DNA of 64,000 nucleotides from JADFUS01 sp964600025. Its GTDB lineage: Bacteria; Bacteroidota; Bacteroidia; Bacteroidales; Rikenellaceae. The translations under genes and the position numbers were made by a program. Below are positions 36,446 through 45,088 of this stretch, in pieces (position 1 is the first letter of the stretch; each line of letters starts with the position of its first letter). The notes beneath the pieces are model-generated. The model searched no databases and was not told where the DNA came from. It saw only the letters and a program-made list of their open reading frames with translations. The DNA lies in contig CAZRHJ010000002.1 in assembly GCA_964600025.1 (NCBI GenBank), positions 56,882-120,881 on the forward strand. Reading direction: 5' to 3'.

Positions 36446-37639
36446 ATGTATAATTTCGTAAAAATAACTGATAAAGTCAAGCATTTAGTTGTAAATGACA
36501 GACTTACAAGCCTTTTTGAATCTATGTGGCCTCTACCCCACGGTGTGGCATACAATTCATATTTGATTGAAGACGAAAAAACCGCACTTTTGGATACGGT
36601 AAAAATCGGCTTTGTAGATTTTGCAAAAGTACTCGAAGAGGCTTTGGGTGGTAGAGAATTGGATTATTTGGTTATAAACCATATGGAATTAGACCACGCA
36701 GGTGAAATTAAATCTGTTGTGGATAGATACCCAAATGTAAAAATAGTTGGTAACAAAAAGACTTTCAGCATTTTAGCTTCATATTTTGGCTATACAGAAA
36801 ATCTTATAGAGATGAAAGATGGTGAAACTCTTAATTTGGGTCATCACAACCTAAAATTTGTTATGACACCATTTGTTCACTGGCCAGAAAGTATGATGGC
36901 TTACGACACAACTGAAAAGATTTTGTTCTCACAAGATGCTTTTGGTATGTTTGGCACTTTGGACGGAGGAGTTTTTGATGATGAAGTTGATTTTTCATTC
37001 TATTTGGAAGATGCTCGACGTTACTACTCAAACATTGTTGGAAAATGGAGTCCAATGGTTCAAAAAGCATTCCAAAAATTGGCTGGTGTAGAAATATCTA
37101 TGATATGCCCAGTACACGGAATTATTTGGAGAAAAGACCCAATGAAAATCGTGGATTTGTATAATAAATGGAGCACTTACGAGGCTGAGGATTCACAATC
37201 AGTTGTAGTAATGTTTGCATCAATGTATGGAAACACAGCATCTGTTGCAGACTATGTTGCAAGACAAATTTCTGAACAAGGCGTCAAGAATATTAGAGTT
37301 TATGATGTTTCAAAAACAAATATTTCATACCTTTTGAGCGAAATTTGGAGATGCAAAGGCGTTATCTTAGGCACTTGTGCCTACAATGGTGTTATGCACC
37401 CTGCAATGGAGAACCTAACACGTGAACTTGAACATATGTGTGTAAAAAATAAATTCCTTGGAGTATTTGGCACATACAGTTGGGCAGGTGGCGGTCTTCG
37501 TGGCTTAAACGATTTTGCAAAAACTATTGCTTGGGAAACTGTTTGTGAAGGCGTTGATATGATGGGTATGCCTTCTGCTACAAAACTACAACCTATCAAA
37601 GAACTTGCCGTTGCAATGGCAAACAAACTAAAAGCATAA
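36446..37639 (+). CDS. A-type flavodiiron protein (FprA)
   Basis: Cytoplasmic oxygen and/or nitric oxide reductase of anaerobes. 397 aa: an N-terminal metallo-beta-lactamase-like diiron domain with ligands H79-x-E81-x-D83-H84 (NHMELDHAGE), plus H146 region (FVHWPESM), D165 region (FSQDAFG) and CPVHGIIW, then a flavodoxin domain (VMFASMYGNTASVADYVA, FMN phosphate loop, and FGTYSWAGGGLRG). Its usual electron donor, rubredoxin, is encoded nearby at 38138-38296. It overlaps the following thioesterase gene by one base. Confidence 0.95.
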   Translation: MYNFVKITDKVKHLVVNDRLTSLFESMWPLPHGVAYNSYLIEDEKTALLDTVKIGFVDFAKVLEEALGGRELDYLVINHMELDHAGEIKSVVDRYPNVKIVGNKKTFSILASYFGYTENLIEMKDGETLNLGHHNLKFVMTPFVHWPESMMAYDTTEKILFSQDAFGMFGTLDGGVFDDEVDFSFYLEDARRYYSNIVGKWSPMVQKAFQKLAGVEISMICPVHGIIWRKDPMKIVDLYNKWSTYEAEDSQSVVVMFASMYGNTASVADYVARQISEQGVKNIRVYDVSKTNISYLLSEIWRCKGVILGTCAYNGVMHPAMENLTRELEHMCVKNKFLGVFGTYSWAGGGLRGLNDFAKTIAWETVCEGVDMMGMPSATKLQPIKELAVAMANKLKA

Positions 37640-38013
37640 TGGAATTAGAAAAAGGTATGATTTATGTCGCAAAGAAAAAAGTTACAGACGATATGCTCGC
37701 TTGTAATATGGGTTCTGGCGATATGGAGGTTTTAGCTACTCCTGCTATGGTAGCTCTTATGGAAAACGCTGCAATGCTATGTGCATCACAGTGTATCGAA
37801 GATTCTCAATCAACAGTAGGGATTTCGATTAACACCACCCACATCAAAGCAACTGCACCAAACTCAGACATTGAGGCTGTTGCAAAAATCGAAGATATAG
37901 ATGGTCGCAAAATCACTTTCTCGATTATAGCACGTGATGGCAAAGGAATTATCGGAGAGGCAACTCACGAAAGATTTATTGTTGATAGACAAAAATTCTT
38001 ATCAAAACTGTAA
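37639..38013 (+). CDS. Hotdog-fold thioesterase (FlK-like)
   Basis: 124-aa protein resembling the FlK-type acyl-CoA thioesterases: VLATPAMVALMENAAMLCAS, VGISINTTHIKATAPNSDIE and GIIGEATHERFIVDR. Substrate unknown. The ATG overlaps the fprA stop (TAATG), so the two are translationally coupled; why a thioesterase accompanies a flavodiiron protein is not clear. Downstream is a palindromic-element fragment and a shared terminator with rubredoxin. Confidence 0.88.
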   Translation: MELEKGMIYVAKKKVTDDMLACNMGSGDMEVLATPAMVALMENAAMLCASQCIEDSQSTVGISINTTHIKATAPNSDIEAVAKIEDIDGRKITFSIIARDGKGIIGEATHERFIVDRQKFLSKL

Positions 38014-38048
38014 ATCATTTTTATTATCGTAGGGTAATAATTTTGTTA

Positions 38049-38100
38049 GGAGCTTGTACTATTTCGGAAAGATAAAAATAAATATTGCTGTCCACTAAAA
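38049..38100. repeat. Fragment of the interspersed element (copy 6)
   Basis: It contains the terminal motif ATTGCTGTCCACTAAAAAC (38083-38101) fused to the segment AGGAGCTTGTACTATTTCGG, AAAGATAAAAAT, which in full copies is the inverted AAATCTTACAAGCTCC part. The hairpin core is absent. Position: between the convergent thioesterase and rubredoxin genes. Confidence 0.65.
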
Positions 38101-38104
38101 ACAA

Positions 38105-38136
38105 AATAAAAGCGGTGATAAATCACCGCTTTTATT
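38105..38136. terminator. Bidirectional terminator, thioesterase/rubredoxin
   Basis: AATAAAAGCGGTGAT (38105-38119), 2-nt loop, ATCACCGCTTTTATT (38122-38136); perfect 15-bp stem. Confidence 0.9.
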
Positions 38137-38137
38137 T

Positions 38138-38296
38138 TTATAGTTCTGAGAAATCATCTTTTCCAACACCGCAAAGAGGACAAACCCAATCTGCTGGAAC
38201 ATCTTCCCAAGCTGTTCCCGGAGCAATTCCGCTATCTGGATCACCTTTTTCTGGATCATAGACGTAACCACATACGTCACATACATACTTTTTCAT
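38138..38296 (-). CDS. Rubredoxin
   Basis: 52-aa one-iron electron carrier. It starts MKKYVCDVCGYVYDPEKGDP and has two C-x2-C knuckles: C6-D-V-C9-G and C39-P-L-C42-G, with the aromatic W30/W37 positions of the family. It is the last gene of the ricT-gldH-trmB-symporter unit (25 nt after the symporter) and convergent with fprA-thioesterase, which supplies a likely partner, the flavodiiron protein. The gene is short and easily masked by overlapping frames. Confidence 0.97.
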   Translation of the reverse strand: MKKYVCDVCGYVYDPEKGDPDSGIAPGTAWEDVPADWVCPLCGVGKDDFSEL

Positions 38297-38321
38297 AGTC
38301 GTTTTGTTTTAAGTTAAAAAT

Positions 38322-39500
38322 TTAGTTGTTTTTCTTATGTATTCTATTTATAATCATAGTAATAGCACCATCTCCCGTAACATTACAAGCAGTACCAAAA
38401 CTATCCATAGTAATATATAATGCAATCATCATACCAAGCAATCCTTCGTCGAATCCCAAAATTGATGCCAAAATACCAAGAGCTGCCATAATTGCACCGC
38501 CAGGCACTCCCGGAGCTGCCACCATTGCGATACCGAGCGTAAAAATAAACTGAGAGAACATTCCAAGAGAAATTTCCATACCGTTAAGCATCATCAGTGC
38601 AATAGCACAAGCCACAATTTTCAGAATACTTCCCGAAAGGTGTATTGTTGCACACAAAGGCACTACAAAACCTGCCAAATCTTCGTCTGCTCCATTTTTA
38701 ATAGCTTGTTTAAGTGTAACTGGAATTGTTGCTGCCGAAGACTGTGTTCCAAGTGCAGTAAAATAAGCTGGGAGCATATTTTTCAGCAGTACAAAAGGAT
38801 TTTTCTTTGCTATAAAACCTGCTACTACAAATTGGAATATCAACCACAAAATGTGCATAGCAAATATAACAACAATTACTTTAACAAACAATCCTAATAT
38901 CGAGGAAACTTGACCGACAACGCCCATTTTCAAAAACAGACCGAAGATATAAAGAGGCAAAAATGGAATAATTACAGATTTAATAACCTTCATTACCACT
39001 TCTCTAAATTCTTGAAATGCTTCTTTAATCACATTACCTTTAATGTAAGCCAAACCCAATCCCATAACAAAAGCTGCCATCAAAGCACCCATTACCGACA
39101 TCAGAGGTGGCATATCAACCTTGAAGAAAGGAGCATACATAGAGTCATCAACTTGTGCAACGGCATCAAATCCAACACCCACATTTATAAGGCTTGGATA
39201 AACTGCAACACAAGTGAAATATGAGAAATATCCTGCTATGATAGTTGAACCATAGGCAATCAAAACTGTCAAACCAAGCAATTTACCCGCTCCACTACCC
39301 AACTCGGCAATACCGGGAGCAACAAGTCCCAAAATAATCAAAGGAATAACGAAATCCAAAAAACCCGAGAATAATCCGTTAAATGTAGTAAAAAGTCTAA
39401 CCAAAGGAGTTGGAAAAAAATAACTACAAAGGATACCCAAAACAATAGCTATAATAATTTTTGGGAGCAAACCAATTTTGTTGTACAACTGTGCAATCAT
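38322..39500 (-). CDS. Dicarboxylate/amino acid:cation symporter (DAACS family)
   Basis: Inner-membrane Na+- or H+-coupled carrier for glutamate/aspartate, serine/threonine or C4-dicarboxylates. 392 aa with about eight transmembrane segments and re-entrant loops; family motifs FTALGTQSSAATIPVTLKQA (the serine-rich HP1 hairpin) and GAIMAALGILASILGF with MDSFGTACNVTGDGA (the NMDGT-like region, here TMDSFGT). Exact substrate not predictable. 12 nt after trmB. Confidence 0.93.
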   Translation of the reverse strand: MIAQLYNKIGLLPKIIIAIVLGILCSYFFPTPLVRLFTTFNGLFSGFLDFVIPLIILGLVAPGIAELGSGAGKLLGLTVLIAYGSTIIAGYFSYFTCVAVYPSLINVGVGFDAVAQVDDSMYAPFFKVDMPPLMSVMGALMAAFVMGLGLAYIKGNVIKEAFQEFREVVMKVIKSVIIPFLPLYIFGLFLKMGVVGQVSSILGLFVKVIVVIFAMHILWLIFQFVVAGFIAKKNPFVLLKNMLPAYFTALGTQSSAATIPVTLKQAIKNGADEDLAGFVVPLCATIHLSGSILKIVACAIALMMLNGMEISLGMFSQFIFTLGIAMVAAPGVPGGAIMAALGILASILGFDEGLLGMMIALYITMDSFGTACNVTGDGAITMIINRIHKKNN

Positions 39501-39512
39501 AATTTAAAATTT

Positions 39513-40238
39513 TTAAAGTAATTCATCAGGTTCAAATTCAGCTGGTACAAAGCTTGTTTTACCTGCCAAATCAAATTTAATATATGTAATAGCCATTCCT
39601 TGTTTTAGGAATTTTGCTTCGTATGTAGTTTGGATAGTTAGCAAATCCGAATCTTTTTCGATAGATGGATTATTGTAAATATCATCTGACGCAAAATCAA
39701 TATTCAGATTATTTTGTTCACACAAAGCCTTAGTATATTGGTGCAAGTGCAAACAATCTGTTTTAAGATTAACCTTGCCTCCTTGTTTTAGGAATTTTGC
39801 ATATTCAGCCAAAAACAAATGACCTGTCAAACGTTTTTTTACTCTGTTTTTTTTGAGTTGTGGGTCCGGAAAAGTAATCCAAATTTCCGAAACTTCTTCT
39901 GCACCAAAAAATGACTCAATAAATTCTATTCTTGTACGAATAAAACCTATATTATTCATATTATCCTCCGTTGCAGTTTTAGCCCCTCTCCACAATCTTG
40001 CACCTTTAATATCAATTCCAATAAAGTTAATATTTGGATAGCGTTTGGCAAGATTTACTGTATATTCTCCTCTGCCACAACCCAATTCCAAAACTATTGG
40101 ATTATCGTTTCCAAAGAAATCTCTATGCCAATTCCCTTTTAATTTGTATGGCTTATGAAATATCTCATCAAATTCTGCTTGAATAAGACACTTAAAAGTA
40201 TCACACTCCTGAAAACGTCTTAACTTATCTTTCCCCAT
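39513..40238 (-). CDS. trmB: tRNA (guanine46-N7)-methyltransferase
   Basis: SAM-dependent enzyme forming m7G46 in the tRNA variable loop. 241 aa with PIVLELGCGRGEYTVNLAKR (SAM loop), NFIGIDIKGARLWRGAKTA, EIWITFPDPQLKKNRVKKRL (catalytic DPQ/K region) and GKVNLKTDC. Three nt after gldH in the same operon. Confidence 0.95.
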   Translation of the reverse strand: MGKDKLRRFQECDTFKCLIQAEFDEIFHKPYKLKGNWHRDFFGNDNPIVLELGCGRGEYTVNLAKRYPNINFIGIDIKGARLWRGAKTATEDNMNNIGFIRTRIEFIESFFGAEEVSEIWITFPDPQLKKNRVKKRLTGHLFLAEYAKFLKQGGKVNLKTDCLHLHQYTKALCEQNNLNIDFASDDIYNNPSIEKDSDLLTIQTTYEAKFLKQGMAITYIKFDLAGKTSFVPAEFEPDELL

Positions 40239-40241
40239 TTA

Positions 40242-40682
40242 TTATTTATTTTTATTTATAAATACCCCAAAGGTATTAACATTTGATTTTTGCAAAGGAT
40301 AAAACCCAAACTCATAATCTCCCGAATTTTTAAAACTAATTCTGTCAAGCACCTCCAAATATGAATTATTCATTTTAGATAGAATTGTATATTCTTGAAC
40401 TTTTGGTTTATACAAAATTGTATCTTGACTAACAATTTCTCCCTCGTGCTTTATTTGTAAAGCAAGTGGAAGATTCACATTTTTGTCAGAAGTAGAAACA
40501 TACAAACTCAACGAATAAGTAGCCAAAGTATCAACATTTTTAAATGTATGCCAAATAATCTCTTCGCTATGCCAAGCATCAGACTTTATGTCATAATTGT
40601 GGGACGAAACCCATTTGGGTTCATCACAAGCAACAAACACAAAAAACATACAAATAAATAGCACAAATACTTTACTTCCCAT
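40242..40682 (-). CDS. gldH: Gliding-motility-type lipoprotein GldH
   Basis: 146-aa lipoprotein (lipobox FVAC at about 16-19, signal MGSKVFVLFICMFFVFVA) of the GldH family, required for gliding in Flavobacterium and found in non-gliding Bacteroidales as well. Matching segments: SYIKSDAWH-type (YDIKSDAWHSEEIIWHTFKN), LPLALQIKHEGEI and DYEFGFYPLQ. It sits between ricT and trmB, the arrangement usual for the phylum. No other gliding or type IX secretion gene is in the window, so motility should not be inferred. Confidence 0.9.
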   Translation of the reverse strand: MGSKVFVLFICMFFVFVACDEPKWVSSHNYDIKSDAWHSEEIIWHTFKNVDTLATYSLSLYVSTSDKNVNLPLALQIKHEGEIVSQDTILYKPKVQEYTILSKMNNSYLEVLDRISFKNSGDYEFGFYPLQKSNVNTFGVFINKNK

Positions 40683-40687
40683 AAATT

Positions 40688-42238
40688 TTATTCTTTCGTT
40701 TTTGGAGCAGTTGTATTCTGTTCACCTCCGTTTGAGTTGTTATTATTAGGTCTTTTATTAAACCTTCTATTATTATTGTTTCTATTCTGCGGACGTTGCT
40801 CACGTGGAGCATCATTCTGCGGACGTGGTGTACGGTTAGTATCATTTTGTGGGCGTTGCTCACGAGTAGCATCGTTCTGCGGACGTGATGCACGAGTTCC
40901 ATTATTTTGTGGTCGTGCTTGGCGTTGTTCACGATTATCGTTATTTTGCGAACGCTGTTCTGTACTAAGGTTTTGGTTTCTACCGTCCTCTGTTCTTGGA
41001 GAGTTTTGTCTTCTCGGATTATCTCTTCGCTGACGAGGAGCATCATTTGTTGCATCACCAGATGTAGCTACTTTTGCTTGATTTTCTCCGTTAGGTTTTT
41101 GTTTTGTAAACGGTTTGCGTTTCTTGTTCTTTTTGATAATTTTTTTATCAAAACGAGTTATACTATCATCTCCAACAACATTTTTGTAGTCTGGTGCAAC
41201 ATCATCTGCAACAACTGTTTCAGAAATTAACTCCTCAACTTTGATACCTCTACGGTTCAAAGAAATAATTTCTTTGACAGTATCTGCCGACAACACTTTT
41301 GTATTGACAAACAAATGTGGGTCAGTACTAAATGTCATTTCACCCTTAAAAATATCTGTTTTAACCAAATAATAATCATCTGTAAGTGTCTGCAAAGGTC
41401 CATTTACTTTTGGCAGACCTTTACGAGCATCAATATAAGAATCCACCTCAAAATTCAAACAACATTTAAGTTTACCACACTGACCAGCAAGTTTTTGAGG
41501 GTTCAACAAAATATCTTGGAAACGAGCAGAATTTGTCGTTACAGACACAAAGTTTGTAACAAATGAAGAACAGCAAAGTTCCCTTCCACACGAACCAATA
41601 CCTCCAATTCTACCAGCCTCTTGACGAGCTCCAATTTGTTTCATCTCAATACGAATCTTAAACTCATCAGCTAAGATTTTGATAAGTTCACGAAAATCCA
41701 CCCTTTCGTCTGCAATGTAGTAGAAAATTGCTTTTATTCTATCACCTTGATACTCAACATCGCCAATCTTCATATTAAGATTAAGTTTAGCAGCTATTTG
41801 ACGAGATTTTATCATAGTTGGGTGTTCCAACGATATAGCCTCCTGCCATCTTTCAATATCATAAGGTTTGGCAATTCTATAAATCTTTTTAAATTCGGCG
41901 TTTGCAGGATTAAATCGTTTGGCTCGCATTTGTTTTTTAACCATATCCTCACACATCGAAATAATACCTATATCGTGTCCAGGATTACCTTCAACTGCAA
42001 CAATATCGCCAATTTTCAAAGGCAAATTATTAACGTTTTCAAAAAATGCTTTGCGAGTATTTTTAAATCTTACTTCGTAAAGTTTGCAAACTTTTGAAGA
42101 CTTAATCTCTTCAATCCAATCAACGCTATTTAACTTAAAACCACCGTGCGTAAGCGTTGCAATAGGCTCATCAGTTTCTATATCTTTACCAAAAATACAA
42201 CCTCTTTCGCAATTTATATCTAAATCTTTTTTACTCAT
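40688..42238 (-). CDS. ricT: RicT/PSP1-domain protein with a 10-residue-repeat tail
   Basis: 516 aa. The N-terminal part (about 1-330) is a PSP1/RicT domain with Cys-rich motifs GIGSCGRELCCSSFVTNF and GQCGKLKCCLNFEVDSY; in Bacillus the RicT family forms a [4Fe-4S] complex acting with RNase Y. After residue about 370 the chain becomes basic and Gln/Asn/Arg-rich, with four to five decapeptides of the type RPQNDATREQ (DNA 40784-40915) and an RRFNKRPNNNN end, suggesting RNA binding. First gene of the unit ricT-gldH-trmB-symporter-rubredoxin. Confidence 0.93.
   Translation of the reverse strand: MSKKDLDINCERGCIFGKDIETDEPIATLTHGGFKLNSVDWIEEIKSSKVCKLYEVRFKNTRKAFFENVNNLPLKIGDIVAVEGNPGHDIGIISMCEDMVKKQMRAKRFNPANAEFKKIYRIAKPYDIERWQEAISLEHPTMIKSRQIAAKLNLNMKIGDVEYQGDRIKAIFYYIADERVDFRELIKILADEFKIRIEMKQIGARQEAGRIGGIGSCGRELCCSSFVTNFVSVTTNSARFQDILLNPQKLAGQCGKLKCCLNFEVDSYIDARKGLPKVNGPLQTLTDDYYLVKTDIFKGEMTFSTDPHLFVNTKVLSADTVKEIISLNRRGIKVEELISETVVADDVAPDYKNVVGDDSITRFDKKIIKKNKKRKPFTKQKPNGENQAKVATSGDATNDAPRQRRDNPRRQNSPRTEDGRNQNLSTEQRSQNNDNREQRQARPQNNGTRASRPQNDATREQRPQNDTNRTPRPQNDAPREQRPQNRNNNNRRFNKRPNNNNSNGGEQNTTAPKTKE
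40784..40915 (-). repeat. 30-bp tandem repeat in the ricT tail
   Basis: Four complete 30-bp units plus a partial one, encoding RPQNNGTRAS, RPQNDATREQ, RPQNDTNRTP, RPQNDAPREQ, RPQN. Units differ by substitutions but keep frame. Likely to vary in copy number between strains. Confidence 0.85.
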
Positions 42239-42470
42239 TTATTTTTATTTTTTGCTGTAAATAACAGCTATATATATTGTAGGACAAACACCGTTTGTTA
42301 GTCCCTATTAACTCACAAATGTAATATTTTTTTGCGTAACTGACAAATAGATAATTCCGTTTTACCTATCAAAATCGGGATATTAAACCAAATATGACTA
42401 TAAAACTTATAATAAGTACTATAAACAACACTTTTCATTAAAAACAAAACTTGTCTTGGTTGTTTTTTAC
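42239..42470. other. Intergenic region between ricT and lrgB
   Basis: 232-nt A/T-rich gap. It contains the presumed ricT promoter and the 3' end of the lrgAB transcript, which has a weak hairpin (AAAACAACC / GTTTTGTTTT near 42440-42470). The segment TTAAAAACAAAACTTGTCTTG may be a decayed fragment of the interspersed element end. No ORF or RNA gene is seen. Confidence 0.4.
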
Positions 42471-43163
42471 TTAGAACAATAAAAGATTAACCAGAGGCAC
42501 AAGAACAGATGTAATAGCCCCCATTATTCCTATTGCAAGACCTCCTGTTGCCCCCTGAATTGCACCAAGCTCAATGGCTTTTGCAGTTCCAACTCCGTGT
42601 GCAGCCGAACCAAGTGCAAGTCCTTCGGCTATTGGCGAATTAACCCCCACAAGCGTAAGAATATATTTGCCAAAAACATTACCAAACACTCCTGTAATAA
42701 TCACCACAATAGCAGTCAAAGGGCTAAGTCCTCCGCTATGCTCCGAAATCAAAACAGCTATCGGTGTAGTTACAGATTTGGGTTGCAAAGAAAGCATTAT
42801 CTCATTTGGCACACCAAACATCATAGAAATTGCCACTACACTCAAAATTCCCACAACAGACCCACAGGTAATCGAAACAAGAACAGTCAAAGCATTTTGA
42901 CGAATATCCTCATAATGTTTGTAAAGCAAATAACCTAATGCTACTACCGACAATTCCAAAGCAAAACTAATAATAGAATTTGCACGACGATAAGCCTCAT
43001 AGTCTATTTCAAAGAATTTAAGATAAAGTATAACAAAAAAAACTGCCGTAAAAATCGGATTAAGCACAGCCGTTTTTAGTTTGTTACGCATCACCGTACC
43101 CAATAGATATGCCCCCACAGTCAAAATCAAAAGTGCGACATCACTTCGTAAAACATCTATCAT
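42471..43163 (-). CDS. lrgB: LrgB-family protein
   Basis: 230-aa integral membrane protein of the LrgB/CidB family, associated with control of murein hydrolases, or with transport of small organic acids in plants and some bacteria. Signature segments: SLQPKSVTTPIAVLISEHSG, GLSPLTAIVVIITGVFGN and GSAAHGVGTAKAIELG. The ATG at 43163 is taken because it overlaps the lrgA stop as ATGA; a longer frame runs into lrgA. Confidence 0.93.
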   Translation of the reverse strand: MIDVLRSDVALLILTVGAYLLGTVMRNKLKTAVLNPIFTAVFFVILYLKFFEIDYEAYRRANSIISFALELSVVALGYLLYKHYEDIRQNALTVLVSITCGSVVGILSVVAISMMFGVPNEIMLSLQPKSVTTPIAVLISEHSGGLSPLTAIVVIITGVFGNVFGKYILTLVGVNSPIAEGLALGSAAHGVGTAKAIELGAIQGATGGLAIGIMGAITSVLVPLVNLLLF

Positions 43164-43495
43164 TTCTTTTTCTCCATTTTTTGAGCAATATAACCGACAG
43201 TTACCAAAACACAAATAGTTGATATAACCACTATCACAACAATCGAAAACCAATTTTGAGCAATTACAGAATAAGTAGTCATTATTCCCACCGAAACTGG
43301 CACAAAAAACATCAACATATTAGTTAGTAGAAAATTACAAACAGATTCTATTTGTTTAGCTTTCAGAATTTTTGTATTAAGCAACAAAAATAATAACAAC
43401 ATTCCCAACACACTTGCTGGCAACATATTGTTTATAAGTTTAGAACAAATTGCCCCAACAAAATAAACAATCAATATAATAAACACCCCTCTCAT
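43160..43495 (-). CDS. lrgA: LrgA-family holin-like protein
   Basis: 111-aa membrane protein with four hydrophobic segments of the LrgA/CidA holin-like family, working with LrgB. It contains NMLPASVLGMLLLFLLLNTK and the LLTNMLMFFVPVSVGIMTTY segment typical of the family. The ATG at 43495 (MRGVFIILIVYFVGA) follows the minus-strand -7 box TACTTTTG at 43519-43526, so longer frames from 43582 are rejected. It overlaps lrgB by 4 nt. Confidence 0.9.
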   Translation of the reverse strand: MRGVFIILIVYFVGAICSKLINNMLPASVLGMLLLFLLLNTKILKAKQIESVCNFLLTNMLMFFVPVSVGIMTTYSVIAQNWFSIVVIVVISTICVLVTVGYIAQKMEKKK

Positions 43496-43518
43496 ATAAG
43501 TCAAATAATTCGTCTGCA

Positions 43519-43526
43519 CAAAAGTA
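43519..43526 (-). promoter_or_regulatory. lrgAB promoter -7 box
   Basis: TACTTTTG on the minus strand, 24 nt before the lrgA start; it decides the start site of lrgA. Confidence 0.55.
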
Positions 43527-43689
43527 CAGAAAGATTTTTTAGCTATCAAAAAAATAGACACAAAAGTCAAAAAATTAGACAATTAGCAATTTTAGCATTT
43601 TGCGTAAAATATTGACATTTAAATACTTATATTATTTGGCACGGTTTTGGTAAACAAGCATCATAAAATAGAATTAAACAAACCAAGAT

Positions 43690-45018
43690 ATGAAAAGAAT
43701 TATTATTTTACTCACTACATTTTTTGCATTTTCAAACCTATACTCCCAAGAATTATGGAGTGTAGATGATTGTATGAGATATGCAATCACAAACTCACCT
43801 TTGGCACGCCGTCAAGTGCTAAACGAAAATAATATCAAAAGGGATTTAACCGAATCTAAATTAGGATTTGCTCCATCTATCAGTGCAGGAACAAACCTTA
43901 ACACAAATTTTGGTCGTTCGATTGACCCCGAAACAAACACTTATATAAGCTCTGCAAATATGAGTAACAACTATTCAGTTTCTGGAAACATAACTATTTT
44001 CAGTGGTTTTGAGAATATAAATAACTACAAAATTGCAAAAGTCGCTAAGTTTCGTGAAGAACAAGAGAGTAAGAGAATAGACGACCAAATTTCAATCGAA
44101 ACTATGAAAGCCTACTACACAAGTATTTTTGCGTGGGGAGCATTAAAAATTGCGAAAGAAAATCTTGACGACAACTCAAAAAACTTTCATAAAGGCAAAA
44201 TTGAGCATCAAATAGGATTAAAAAGTATTAGTGATTTGGCTCAATTAGAAAGTAAGGTTTCACAAAGCGAATACAATGTAATCTATTTGGAGGGAGAATA
44301 CCAAAAAGCAATTTTAAGACTAAAAAATTCTATGTTCTACCCTATCCAAGAAACATTAAACATAGATACAATGTTGAGTGCTTCAAAAATAGATATTGAC
44401 AAAGGAATCGACACAAATGGAATAATTAATACAGCACTAAGCCATTTACCTGAAATGCAAATTGCAAAACACAATCTCAGAGCATCTGAACTAAAATATA
44501 GTACAGCAAAAGCAAAATTATTTCCAAGATTAACAGCAAACGGAGGCGTTTCAACTGGATATTCACGCCAAATTGGCTCTACAAATGCTCAAACAGATTA
44601 TGGAGAACAGCTAAAAAACAGATTGGGCGAGTATTTTGGAGTTACACTATCTATTCCTATCTTCAATTCTCTGTCGCTACAAATGAACAGATACCGTAGC
44701 CGCAATAATATGCAAAAATCTCAAATTGATTTGGAAGAAAAAACACGTGAATTAGAAAACGCAGTTAGCGAAAGTTTGATAGACTTAGAAAGTTTTGCAA
44801 AACAATGCGTACAATCTGAAGTAAACGTTAAAGCAAATGATTTATCTTACAAAACTACTTATGCGAAATACAACGAAGGAATTGCAAGTGTCATAGACCT
44901 ACAAACTACTCAAACCAACCTTACAACTGCAAAAATAGATCAATTAAAAGCCGTACTAAATTATATAATGCAAACAAGAATAGTGAACTACTACAAAGGA
45001 GGTACTTTAATTAATTAG
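43690..45018 (+). CDS. TolC-family outer membrane efflux protein
   Basis: 442 aa with a signal peptide (MKRIIILLTTFFAFSNLYSQ) and the two OEP repeats of TolC (about 25-215 and 235-435), mainly long helices (for example TARAKLFPRLTANGGV-type AKAKLFPRLTANGGVSTGYS, and SVIDLQTTQTNLTTAKID). It forms a trimeric outer-membrane channel. No membrane-fusion protein or inner-membrane pump is adjacent, so its partner is encoded elsewhere. Confidence 0.92.
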   Translation: MKRIIILLTTFFAFSNLYSQELWSVDDCMRYAITNSPLARRQVLNENNIKRDLTESKLGFAPSISAGTNLNTNFGRSIDPETNTYISSANMSNNYSVSGNITIFSGFENINNYKIAKVAKFREEQESKRIDDQISIETMKAYYTSIFAWGALKIAKENLDDNSKNFHKGKIEHQIGLKSISDLAQLESKVSQSEYNVIYLEGEYQKAILRLKNSMFYPIQETLNIDTMLSASKIDIDKGIDTNGIINTALSHLPEMQIAKHNLRASELKYSTAKAKLFPRLTANGGVSTGYSRQIGSTNAQTDYGEQLKNRLGEYFGVTLSIPIFNSLSLQMNRYRSRNNMQKSQIDLEEKTRELENAVSESLIDLESFAKQCVQSEVNVKANDLSYKTTYAKYNEGIASVIDLQTTQTNLTTAKIDQLKAVLNYIMQTRIVNYYKGGTLIN

Positions 45019-45066
45019 TGGGCAGATTTTAAGTAAGGTTTATTTCAGAAATCGAAGTCTTATACT

Positions 45067-45074
45067 TATATTTG
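45067..45074 (+). promoter_or_regulatory. lplA promoter -7 box
   Basis: TATATTTG at 45067-45074, followed by GC, 14 nt before the ATG of lplA; a short leader typical of this phylum. Confidence 0.6.
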
Positions 45075-45088
45075 CAAAAAATTTAGCT

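Noticed and set aside
38095..38286. 63-codon frame overlapping rubredoxin
   Set aside because: It is the wrong frame of the rubredoxin gene; the correct frame has both C-x2-C motifs.
40242..40682. Evidence for gliding motility or type IX secretion
   Set aside because: GldH alone is widespread in non-gliding Bacteroidota; no other gld, spr or por gene is in the window.
40737..41033. 98- and 128-codon frames over the ricT tail (Leu/Cys/Arg- and Met/Arg/His-rich)
   Set aside because: Low-complexity translations of the 30-bp repeat in other frames.
42471..43495. lrgAB as phage holin genes
   Set aside because: The sequences are chromosomal LrgA/LrgB family members and there are no phage genes nearby.
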